A stretch of DNA of 64,000 nucleotides from the NCBI GenBank assembly GCA_947629245.1, contig CANRDC010000005.1:1-64000 (forward strand). Direction: 5' to 3'. A program made the translations under genes and the position numbers. The notes under the pieces are model-generated. The model had not been told where the DNA came from. It made no database searches and worked only from the letters and a program-made list of their open reading frames with translations. Positions 39,272-46,576 of the stretch are shown here, piece after piece; position 1 is the stretch's first letter; the number at the start of each line of letters is the position of its first letter. Source of the DNA: an uncultured Oscillospiraceae bacterium. Its GTDB lineage: Bacteria > Bacillota > Clostridia > Oscillospirales > Oscillospiraceae.

Positions 39272-40513
39272 ATGGTCGAGAATTTTGATGCGAAGCTGAA
39301 GGAATACGCCCACCTGCTGGTGGACATCGGCGCGAACGTGCAGCCCGGGCAGACGGTGCGTCTGCGGGCCGAGGTGGACTGTGCGCCCCTGGCCCGAATG
39401 TGCGTGGAGGCCTGTTATGACCGGGGCGCACGGGAGGTGGTCCTGGAGTGGGACGACGACTTTGTCTTTCGGCAGAAATTTCTCCGGGCGGACGAGGACA
39501 TATTTGCGAACTATCCCGCCTACGAGAAGGCCCGGATAGACTGGTACCTGGACCGGGGCGCGGTGGACCTGTCCATCCTCGGCTCCGACCCGGAGCTTTT
39601 GAAGGGCGTGGACCCTGCCCGGATGCAGGCCTACCGCCGGGCAGCCGGAAACGCCTTCCGGGAATATGGCGACGCCATGGACGCCAATAAATTCCAGTGG
39701 TCCATGGGCGCACACCCGGTGCCGTCCTGGGCGAAAAAGGTCTTCCCGGACCTGCCTGAGGCGGAGGCCATGGACGCGCTCTGGGACGCCATCTTTTCCG
39801 TCTGCCGGATCACAGGCGACGGAAAGGCCGTGGAGCGCTGGCGGGAGCACATCGCCGCCACTGTCCGCCGGTGCGAGACGCTCAACGCTTACAACTTCAA
39901 ATCCCTGCACTACACCAATTCCCTGGGCACGGACCTGACGGTCCAGCTGCCGGAAAACCACGTCTGGATCGGCGGCAGCGAAAAAACCCCCGCCGGGGCC
40001 GAGTTCGTGCCCAATATGCCCACGGAGGAGATCTTCACCGCCCCCCAGTGGGACGCCGTCAACGGCCGGGTATACGCGGCCCTGCCTATGTCCCTGGACG
40101 GGAACCTGGTGAAGGATTTTTATCTGGATTTCCAGGACGGCCGGATCGTGGACGTGCACGCGGAGCAGGGCGAGGACGTCCTGCGCCATTCCATCGAGCT
40201 GGACGAGGGCTCCCACTATCTTGGCGAGGCGGCGCTGGTGCCTTACGACAGCCCCATCCGGAATAAAGGCATTTTGTTCTACAACACCCTGTTCGACGAA
40301 AACGCCTCCTGCCACCTGGCCTTCGGCTCCTCTTACCCCACCTGCGTCAAGGGCGGAGCGGACATGACGGAGGAGCAGCAGACGGCCGCGGGCCTCAACC
40401 AGTCCATCAACCACGTGGACTTCATGGTGGGCACGGAGGACCTGTCCATCGTGGGCGTCACCCACGACGGCAAGGAAGTGCCCGTGTTCGTGGACGGGAA
40501 TTTTGCGTTCTAA
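39272..40513 (+). CDS. M29-family metallo-aminopeptidase (AmpS/PepS-like)
   Basis: The 413-residue cytosolic protein matches the thermophilic-aminopeptidase family: KLKEYAHLLVDIGANVQPGQTVRLRAEVD at the start, GGSEKTPAGAEFVPNMPTEEIFTAP (about 230-255) with the first metal-binding Glu, the SHYLGEAALV Glu (about 312-322), NTLFDENASCHLAFGSSY (His, about 333-350) and the INHVDFMVGTEDL motif (His and Asp, about 375-388). These are the dinuclear metal ligands of M29. It releases N-terminal residues from peptides in general peptide turnover. AAAGGG precedes the ATG. It lies downstream of thiI by 13 bp and ends before a palindromic repeat. Confidence 0.93.
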   Translation: MVENFDAKLKEYAHLLVDIGANVQPGQTVRLRAEVDCAPLARMCVEACYDRGAREVVLEWDDDFVFRQKFLRADEDIFANYPAYEKARIDWYLDRGAVDLSILGSDPELLKGVDPARMQAYRRAAGNAFREYGDAMDANKFQWSMGAHPVPSWAKKVFPDLPEAEAMDALWDAIFSVCRITGDGKAVERWREHIAATVRRCETLNAYNFKSLHYTNSLGTDLTVQLPENHVWIGGSEKTPAGAEFVPNMPTEEIFTAPQWDAVNGRVYAALPMSLDGNLVKDFYLDFQDGRIVDVHAEQGEDVLRHSIELDEGSHYLGEAALVPYDSPIRNKGILFYNTLFDENASCHLAFGSSYPTCVKGGADMTEEQQTAAGLNQSINHVDFMVGTEDLSIVGVTHDGKEVPVFVDGNFAF

Positions 40514-40537
40514 GGGCGCGCCGTAGGCGCACATTAT

Positions 40538-40683
40538 GGAAAGCCTCCCCTGTGCAAGGGGAGGGGGACCGCGCGAAGCGCGGTGGAAGGGTTGTTGCCA
40601 GTCTGGAAATTACCTCAACACTGGTAACAATCCCTCAGTCAGCGCCTTTGGCGCTGACAGCTCCCTTTGCACAAGGGAGCCTT
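40538..40683. repeat. Intergenic palindromic repeat, copy 5 (type II)
   Basis: The left end AAAGCCTCCCCTGTGCAAGG and right end CTCCCTTTGCACAAGGGAGC flank the GCGCGAAGCGC and CAGCGCCTTTGGCGCTG hairpins and the central GGGTTGTTGCCA ... TGGTAACAATCCC pair. It is nearly the reverse complement of the copy at 36382. It fills the gap between the M29 gene and cinA, which uses the ribosome site just after it. Confidence 0.85.
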
Positions 40684-40702
40684 ATAAGGTAGAGGTGATA
40701 CT

Positions 40703-41971
40703 ATGAACTGTGAGATATTATCCGTAGGCACGGAGCTGCTGCTGGGCAACACGGTGAACACCGACGCGGCGGAGCTGTCCGACCTGCTGGCGGGACTGGG
40801 AGTCAACGTGTTCTGGCACACGGTGGTGGGGGACAACCCCAAGCGTCTGGCCGAGGCGGTGGCCGTCGCCAGAGCGCGGGCCGACCTCATCATCACCACC
40901 GGTGGCCTGGGGCCCACCTACGACGATCTGACCAAGAACGTGCTGGCGGAGTGCTTTGGCCGGAAGATGGAGTTCCACCCCGAGGAAGCGGAGTTTCTCA
41001 AGGCGTGGTTTGCCAAAAACGCCTCCACGAAATATACCGACAACAACATGCAGCAGGCCTATCTGCCGGAGAATTGCACGGTGTTCCACAACGACTGGGG
41101 CACCGCCCCCGGCTGCGCCTTCGAGGAGGGCGGGGTCCATGTGATCATGCTGCCTGGCCCGCCCAGAGAGTGCGTCCCCATGTTCAAGGCATGCGCTGTA
41201 CCGTACATAAAGGGCCTCTCGGACGACGTGATCTTCTCCCACCAGATCAAGGTCTTTGGCATCGGCGAGAGCGCGGTGGAGAGTCTGCTCCGGTCCGAGA
41301 TGGAGCGGATGCAAAATCCCACCCTCGCCACCTACGCCAAGTTCGGGGAGGTCATGCTCCGGGTCACCGCCAAGGCGGGCACCCAGTCGGAGGCGGAGGC
41401 CATGTGCCGGCCCGTGGTGGAACACGTGCGCGATGTTCTGGGCGACAAGGTCTACGGCGTGGACGTGCCCAGCATGGAGGCGCTGGCCCTGGGCATCATG
41501 AGGGAGCGGGGGCTTACACTGTCGGCAGCGGAGAGCCTGACCGGCGGGCTCATCGGGGAGCGGTTCACCGCTCTGGCCGGGGCCTCGGCGGTATTCAAAG
41601 GCGGCGCGGTGACCTATTGCGACGAGGTGAAGGCCGCGCTTCTGGGCATCGATCCGGCTCTGATCGCGGACAAGGGCGCGGTATCCCATGAGGTGGCCGC
41701 CGCCATGGCCCAGGGCGTCCGCAAAGCCGTTGGCGCGGACATGGGCCTTTCCGCCACGGGGCTGGCCGGTCCCGACGGGGACGGGGTCCATCCCGTGGGC
41801 ACCGTATTCGTGGGCCTGGCGGATGGGGATACTGTCTATGTCCGGGAGCTGCACCTGGGCTCGGGCCGGGCCCGGATCCGACAGTTGGCCGCCAGCCACG
41901 CTTTCGACATGCTCCGGCGGTATCTGCAAGGGCTGGACGTGGTGCCGGAGCAATATATCCCCGCCGAATAA
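40703..41971 (+). CDS. cinA: CinA-type protein (competence/damage-inducible; NMN deamidase domain)
   Basis: The 422-residue protein has an N-terminal MoCF-like domain (about 1-170, EILSVGTELLLGNTVNTDA and TTGGLGPTYDDLT), a middle link, and a C-terminal CinA/PncC domain (about 260-410, LSAAESLTGGLIGERFT, GGAVTYCDEVKAALLGI, SATGLAGPDGDG). The N-terminal part has ADP-ribose pyrophosphatase activity and the C-terminal part NMN deamidase activity in studied homologues, so it takes part in NAD salvage; it is often near recA, which is not seen here. A GT2 gene follows 24 bp on. Confidence 0.95.
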   Translation: MNCEILSVGTELLLGNTVNTDAAELSDLLAGLGVNVFWHTVVGDNPKRLAEAVAVARARADLIITTGGLGPTYDDLTKNVLAECFGRKMEFHPEEAEFLKAWFAKNASTKYTDNNMQQAYLPENCTVFHNDWGTAPGCAFEEGGVHVIMLPGPPRECVPMFKACAVPYIKGLSDDVIFSHQIKVFGIGESAVESLLRSEMERMQNPTLATYAKFGEVMLRVTAKAGTQSEAEAMCRPVVEHVRDVLGDKVYGVDVPSMEALALGIMRERGLTLSAAESLTGGLIGERFTALAGASAVFKGGAVTYCDEVKAALLGIDPALIADKGAVSHEVAAAMAQGVRKAVGADMGLSATGLAGPDGDGVHPVGTVFVGLADGDTVYVRELHLGSGRARIRQLAASHAFDMLRRYLQGLDVVPEQYIPAE

Positions 41972-41995
41972 CACACCGCAAAGGAGGAAAACAGC

Positions 41996-42940
41996 ATGCT
42001 CCTTTCCCTGATCGTCCCCTGCTACAACGAACAGGAGGCGCTGCCGCTGTTCTATAAAGAATGCACCGCCGTGGCGGACCGGCTCGGCTGCGAGTATGAG
42101 CTCGTGCTGGTCGACGACGGCTCCACGGACGGGACTCTGGCGGTCATGAAGGACCTGGCCGGGAGGGACCGCCGCGTGGTGTATCTGTCCCTGTCCCGGA
42201 ATTTCGGCAAGGAGGCCGCTATGTACGCGGGCCTGTGCAACGCCAGGGGCGAGTATGTGGCCGTGATGGACGCGGACCTGCAGGACCCGCCGGAGCTGCT
42301 GCCCCAGATGCTGGAAAAGCTCCGGACCGGGGAATATGACTGCGTGGCCGCCCGGCGGGTCAGCCGGGCCGGAGAGCCCAAGGTGCGCAGCTTCTTCGCC
42401 AGGCTCTTTTACAAATTCATCAACCGCATCTCCGACACCCAGATTGTGGACGGCGCGCGGGATTTCCGGCTGATGAAGCGGGAGATGGTGGACGCCGTTG
42501 TGGCTATGGGCGAGTATAACCGCTTTTCCAAGGGTCTGTTCGGCTGGGTGGGCTTTCGCACCTGCTGGCTGCCCTACGAGAACGTGGAGCGGGCGGCTGG
42601 CAAGACCAAGTGGAGCTTCTGGGGGCTGATGAAATACGCCATGGACGGCGTTGTGAACTTCTCCCAGGCGCCGTTGAGCTTCGTGTCCTGGGCGGGGTTC
42701 ATCATGACCGCCTTCGCCTTTTTCATGCTGGCCTTCGTGGTGATCCGCAAGCTGATCTTCGGCGACCCGGTGGCCGGTTGGGCCTCCACCATGTCCGTCA
42801 TCATCTTTGTCAGCGGTCTGCAGCTGTTCTGTCTGGGCGTCATCGGCCAGTACCTGGCCAAGACCTATCTGGAGACCAAGCGCCGCCCCCACTTCATCGT
42901 CTCCGAGACCAACGGCCGCGACGTGACGAAGATAAAATAA
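41996..42940 (+). CDS. GT2 polyprenyl-phosphate glycosyltransferase (GtrB/DPM-like)
   Basis: The 314-residue protein has a GT-A catalytic domain (about 1-220) with SLIVPCYNEQEALP, LVDDGSTDGT, the SLSRNFGKEAAMYAGL motif, and DADLQDPPELLPQM as the metal-binding region. Two C-terminal membrane helices (about 232-256, 265-290) follow. This is the GtrB/ArnC/DPM1 layout: the enzyme loads a sugar from a nucleotide sugar onto undecaprenyl phosphate at the inner leaflet. Such lipid-sugars feed PMT-type transferases, as encoded at 2043, or wall-polymer decoration. AAAGGAGGAAAACAGC precedes the ATG. A terminator follows. Confidence 0.92.
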   Translation: MLLSLIVPCYNEQEALPLFYKECTAVADRLGCEYELVLVDDGSTDGTLAVMKDLAGRDRRVVYLSLSRNFGKEAAMYAGLCNARGEYVAVMDADLQDPPELLPQMLEKLRTGEYDCVAARRVSRAGEPKVRSFFARLFYKFINRISDTQIVDGARDFRLMKREMVDAVVAMGEYNRFSKGLFGWVGFRTCWLPYENVERAAGKTKWSFWGLMKYAMDGVVNFSQAPLSFVSWAGFIMTAFAFFMLAFVVIRKLIFGDPVAGWASTMSVIIFVSGLQLFCLGVIGQYLAKTYLETKRRPHFIVSETNGRDVTKIK

Positions 42941-42945
42941 CGAAA

Positions 42946-42971
42946 ACCGCCTCTCGTCAAGGAGAGGCGGT
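42946..42971. terminator. Hairpin between the convergent GT2 and tadA genes
   Basis: ACCGCCTCTC pairs with GAGAGGCGGT around GTCAAG. An AAAA run precedes it, which reads as a T run on the minus strand. The stop codon of tadA lies within it, so it probably ends both transcripts. Confidence 0.75.
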
Positions 42972-43415
42972 CCGCATATCCTGGAAAAACGCCCGCAGCA
43001 CCCCGGCGCACTGGTCCGCCAGCACGCCGCCGTAGATGGCGGGATGAAAGCCGTAGCGCTCCTCGAACAGGTTCAGCACGCTGCCGCAGGAGCCGGTGAC
43101 GGGCTCCTTGGCCCCGTAGACCACCGTGGGGATGCGGGCGTTCAATATGGCCCCGGCGCACATGGGGCAGGGCTCCAGCGTCACGTACAGCGCGCACCCG
43201 TCCAGCCGCCAAGAGCCCACCGCGGCGCAGGCCTCCTCGATGGCCTCGATCTCCGCGTGGCGGACGGCGCTGTGTCTCTCCTCCCGCCGGTTCCGGCCCC
43301 GGCCGATGATGTTTCCGGCGGCGTCCACCACCACGCACCCCACCGGCACGTCCCCGCCGGAGACGGCCTTTTCCGCCTCCGCCAGCGCCAGGCGCATATA
43401 GTCCTCCCGCTCCAT
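42957..43415 (-). CDS. tadA: tRNA-specific adenosine deaminase TadA
   Basis: The 152-residue protein has the zinc deaminase motifs HAEIEAIEEA (catalytic Glu) and TLEPCPMCAGAI (two Cys ligands), and the GAKEPVTGSCGS segment usual in TadA. It converts A34 to inosine in tRNA-Arg(ACG). The ATG at 43415 is set by GGTGAGGTGAGGCAA. An upstream extension of the frame has no ribosome site. Guanine deaminase of similar size is the main alternative, but the VTGSCGSVLNLFEE region fits TadA better. Confidence 0.9.
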   Translation of the reverse strand: MEREDYMRLALAEAEKAVSGGDVPVGCVVVDAAGNIIGRGRNRREERHSAVRHAEIEAIEEACAAVGSWRLDGCALYVTLEPCPMCAGAILNARIPTVVYGAKEPVTGSCGSVLNLFEERYGFHPAIYGGVLADQCAGVLRAFFQDMRTASP

Positions 43416-43448
43416 TTGCCTCACCTCACCGGTATTATGGCACAAAAC

Positions 43449-43476
43449 GAAAGCGTCTGCAACCGCAGACGCTTTC
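43449..43476 (-). terminator. Terminator upstream of tadA, downstream of the anti-sigma 3' remnant
   Basis: GAAAGCGTCTGC pairs perfectly with GCAGACGCTTTC around AACC. On the minus strand it is followed by GTTTTGT. It lies 8 bases beyond the stop codon of the 43485-43607 remnant, where the terminator of a complete gene would be. The intact gene at 46577 has no such hairpin. Confidence 0.85.
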
Positions 43477-43484
43477 TCTGTTTC

Positions 43485-43607
43485 TTATTCCGCAGTGACC
43501 GTGGCGGCCAGGGCGATCAGCTCATCGGGTGTGAAGAAATCCTCTACGGAGACGTCGTAGGGAACGGCCTCATAGGTCTGCGGGTCGATAGAAATAGGGT
43601 ATACCAT
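43485..43607 (-). pseudogene. 3'-end remnant copy of the anti-sigma-like gene
   Basis: This 123-base segment matches the last 40 codons of the gene at 46577-48232 with about seven mismatches by eye. The frame is kept (MVYPISIDPQTYEAVPYD to ALAATVTAE, stop TAA instead of TGA). Nothing of the rest of the gene remains here; an unrelated AT-rich sequence starts at its upstream edge. Together with 46577-46699 it forms the direct repeats bounding the island. Confidence 0.85.
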
Positions 43608-43840
43608 AGCGCTTACTCGAAAAAAGCAAGGGAAAACAGACAGCACTGATGGGCAGGATGTTCATTATTCAACGGCAGCGGCGATCACGCGGTTTAAACA
43701 GATCGCTCAAGATTTGAACGCCTATAAAGAAACGAACTTTGATGGTGAAGGGCAGTTCCTGACTTGCACGAGAAAAAGTATAACCAGCAAGAGAGTGCTG
43801 TTCTGCGCGGGTTTTGGGCTTCTGTATTTTGTTGGGTCAA
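43608..43840 (+). pseudogene. Possible degraded coding fragment at the island edge
   Basis: One plus-strand frame is open through the whole gap and reads like protein (for example GKTDSTDGQDVHYSTAAAIT, then FKQIAQDLNAYKETNFDGEG). It has no start with a ribosome site and runs into the antisense of the next gene. The family is not recognised. It might be the end of a lost mobile-element gene; chance openness over 230 bases cannot be excluded. Confidence 0.3.
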
Positions 43841-45271
43841 TCACCCTTCCACGCTTTGAACGATCTCTTTCGCCAATGCAGACAATACTTCCTCCGTCGT
43901 TATATCATCCATTACCTCCAGTGAAAAGACCAGATCTTTGCTTGTGTCCAACCAAAAAAGCGCGCTATGAGGCCCATCCATCAACTGGGGGACGTACCAG
44001 GCCTCATACCCACTCACGGTGTAGGCCGTGCCGTTTGGGTACAGTTCCGTAAGGGCATTAAATTGTTTGTTATTTGCGGTCTCTGCCCGACTCGCCGAGG
44101 AATAAAACCGTTCATAACGCAGATACATGCCGTTGCCATCATCCGTCATGTAGGCTCTTGTTACGCCATCACTATAGAGCGGCTCTCCATCCCATCCCAA
44201 AGCGTTTCCATCCATATAAAATGTGCTGGTATTGCGGCAAGAGTAACCGGTCAGGGCGGCGGGATATTGCCAGTCGCCGAGTTTGTCGAAAATATAGTCA
44301 TCCCTTTCCGATATGCTTGTAAAGGGTTTGAGTTGTTCGATATCAGAACGAAGGGAAGCGGCTTGCTGCTGTTCGTAGAGATATACCGCCTTTTGAGTAG
44401 TGTCATCGTGGTCCAAACCGTTAAACCGTTCAGCCAGCGCAGCAAAATCGATGGTATCAGCAAACGCTTCCAGGTCATCCCGACTGATATGCTGGCGGGC
44501 GTCAGGCCGACCAATTGAAGCACGGATATAAATATAAGCACCCTTCGTTTCAAAAAGTATTATTCCAGACCCATTATCCAACACTAAATCTACATCTTCT
44601 CCTGAAACAGTCGCATACGTCCATTCATCATAGTCAGTCGAAATGAAACTGGAGATCATAGAAAAAGATCCTTTTACGGAGGTAAACATATAGAGCTCGA
44701 AATCATCTTCCGTGTCGAAATCATCCCCAAACCGTTCAGCCTGCAAATTGAATGAGCCGTCATCGTAGAAATATCCGCCCATCACGTCATACACACCGGA
44801 AATGAACGGCTCCATTTCCAACGCGTCATAAAGCTTTTGTATTTCACCATTATTAAACACCGCACGCGCTGTGTGGAGAGAAACATCATTCCTTTTAACA
44901 ATCTCGTCCAGTACCTCGGACCGTTCCTGTGTAGTGGCATCGTAAAAAAGGGCGTAATTATCCGCGGTTTCATACCAAGAGTCTTCCATTTCTGGTGCGG
45001 AATGATCTGGCTCTTCTGCTCCTTCCAGATAGGCAGTCCATTCTACATAGGCATTGTATTCCGGTGTCCCCCTTCGGCCTACTAAAGAAATAGCGGCGCG
45101 TTTTTCTGGATCGTCCTTATCGATCCCGGATCCTGCCGTGGCAACAGATGGAAGAAGATAGTCTTCAATGTTGCCTGGGTCTACCGCGTAAACCGGAGCG
45201 GTCATTGAGAATAGTAATATTATAGCAAAAGCAAATCCGATGAAGCGCTTTTCGATTTGATTTATGCTCAT
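43841..45271 (-). CDS. Secreted paralogue of the anti-sigma ectodomain
   Basis: The 476-residue protein has a signal peptide (about 1-29, hydrophobic core FAFAIILLFSM, cleavage after VYA). The mature part resembles the extracytoplasmic part of the protein at 46577: SLVGRRGTPEYNAYVEWTAY versus SLVGYQGTPEYEAYTEWEAW, a W-ETADNY segment, an EWTYATVSGEDVDLVLDNGSG segment, and LFWLDTSKDLVF near the end. It lacks the cytoplasmic and membrane parts of the relative. AAAAGGAG precedes the ATG; the in-frame upstream extension is not needed. Base composition is clearly AT-richer than the flanks. Function unknown; it could bind the same signal as the anti-sigma protein (inference). Confidence 0.7.
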   Translation of the reverse strand: MSINQIEKRFIGFAFAIILLFSMTAPVYAVDPGNIEDYLLPSVATAGSGIDKDDPEKRAAISLVGRRGTPEYNAYVEWTAYLEGAEEPDHSAPEMEDSWYETADNYALFYDATTQERSEVLDEIVKRNDVSLHTARAVFNNGEIQKLYDALEMEPFISGVYDVMGGYFYDDGSFNLQAERFGDDFDTEDDFELYMFTSVKGSFSMISSFISTDYDEWTYATVSGEDVDLVLDNGSGIILFETKGAYIYIRASIGRPDARQHISRDDLEAFADTIDFAALAERFNGLDHDDTTQKAVYLYEQQQAASLRSDIEQLKPFTSISERDDYIFDKLGDWQYPAALTGYSCRNTSTFYMDGNALGWDGEPLYSDGVTRAYMTDDGNGMYLRYERFYSSASRAETANNKQFNALTELYPNGTAYTVSGYEAWYVPQLMDGPHSALFWLDTSKDLVFSLEVMDDITTEEVLSALAKEIVQSVEG

Positions 45272-45465
45272 ATTAGACTCCTTTTCGCGATTAGTATCGA
45301 CAAACTTATTTATTCGTGTTTGCAAATTAGGAACCTCCACTAGCTACTATCAAACAGACTTGTATGTTCTATTTGTCTAAACGGAAATGTGTTACCTGTT
45401 CCTAATGCAAATATTGTGTGCATCGGGCAAATTATGTGCGGTCCAAAAGATTGTGTATCGCTGAA

Positions 45466-45921
45466 TTACCGAGAAGAAAGAGACCGTGGCGGGTTGGTCC
45501 CAGTAAGAAACTCCACAAGTTTGCCAAGATCTCGGTTCTGATAGGACCATACGCTATTAGAATTGATTTTGAAAATTCCGCCAGTATAAGTTGTGTTTGT
45601 AATGGCCAGAACCGTAAAGCCTTCACAGGTTACTAAACGCTGGCCATAGATGTTTTCCCCTTCTTGGGGTGATAACGTGTTCGCGATGGCTGTCCATGTT
45701 TTTGGACCAACCACACCATCTTGTTCGGACTGAGGGAAACCGTATGCTTTTTGAAAATCTCTTACCTTTTCTTCTGTTACAGGTCCAAAAATACCGTCCG
45801 TTGCCACATTTGTGTAGCCATAGGCCCACAAGAAACTCTGGATAACGGCAGTATAATCGGATCGACTGTTCTTTTCTTGCAACGGAAATGATGCTACCAC
45901 AGTTGAAAATAGAGTGCTCAT
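45466..45921 (-). CDS. Small peptidoglycan-binding-domain protein, no signal peptide
   Basis: The 151-residue protein contains one PG_binding_1 repeat (about 22-90: DYTAVIQSFLWAYGYTNVATDGIFGPVTEEKVRDFQKAYG, then DGVVGPKTWTAIANTL). The C-terminal 60 residues are unrecognised (GQRLVTCEGFTVLAITNTTY; FLTGTNPP at the end). No signal peptide or membrane helix is visible, so it must leave the cell by another route or act after lysis. AAGGGAAATAT precedes the ATG. It has AT-rich codon use like the rest of the island. It resembles the next gene upstream in size and domain plan. Confidence 0.75.
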   Translation of the reverse strand: MSTLFSTVVASFPLQEKNSRSDYTAVIQSFLWAYGYTNVATDGIFGPVTEEKVRDFQKAYGFPQSEQDGVVGPKTWTAIANTLSPQEGENIYGQRLVTCEGFTVLAITNTTYTGGIFKINSNSVWSYQNRDLGKLVEFLTGTNPPRSLSSR

Positions 45922-46051
45922 ATATTTCCCTTCTTTCAATGATCATATATTTGGACCGCACATAATTCTTCCTTTTATACTGTTTAACAGCATGAGACGT
46001 AGAAGCTGTTGAACATCGTCTCGGCCTGACAGGCTGCCAAGTAAATTATTA

Positions 46052-46492
46052 TTATTTATAGAGGTGACCAAGAGACTTAAACGGTACAGCGCTGTCGAAC
46101 CAATCATAATAGTACCACTCAGTTGAAGTGGTAACTGAAACACTCGAAACTGAAAATGCGTAGGGATCATTCATTTGATAACAATAACCAACACTTCCGG
46201 GCTTGCTTGAACGACTTGTACGATCTGCCAAGGCATTCCATGTATTACGTCCACAAATTCCATCCTCTTCTAGTTTCTCATAACCAAGGAGAATATTAAC
46301 ATCATGCTGAAACATTTTGACCGTTGCTTTGGTTCCCGAGCCATAATCACCATCAATTTTTCCGCTGTCCTTTATTGAGAGTCTCATCTGATCCGAATAG
46401 GAGCACAACATGGCTTGAAGAAACTTAACATACTCTCCACTAGAATTTTCATGAATCTCTGGAAAAGTTTTGATTGCATCTTGGGGTGTCAT
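46052..46492 (-). CDS. Second small peptidoglycan-binding-like protein
   Basis: The 146-residue protein has a PG_binding_1-like segment (about 15-90: NSSGEYVKFLQAMLCSYSD, IDGDYGSGTKATVKMFQ, DGICGRNTWNALAD), with the DGxxGxxTWNAL core. The C-terminus is rich in Ser/Thr/Tyr (SVSSVSVTTSTEWYYYDWF) and unrecognised. There is no signal peptide. GAAAGGATGG lies upstream of the ATG at a rather long distance. It forms a tandem pair with the gene at 45466 (130 bp apart), which suggests a duplicated and diverged couple. Confidence 0.65.
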   Translation of the reverse strand: MTPQDAIKTFPEIHENSSGEYVKFLQAMLCSYSDQMRLSIKDSGKIDGDYGSGTKATVKMFQHDVNILLGYEKLEEDGICGRNTWNALADRTSRSSKPGSVGYCYQMNDPYAFSVSSVSVTTSTEWYYYDWFDSAVPFKSLGHLYK

Positions 46493-46576
46493 AATAGTTA
46501 TACCATCCTTTCATATTTCATCAATATAACTTTACTGCAATTATAAAACTGGCCTTATACGCCAAAGCTTCCGTAA

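Noticed and set aside
43485-43607. Considered as a real 40-residue gene
   Set aside because: It is a copy of the end of the gene at 46577 and has no ribosome site.
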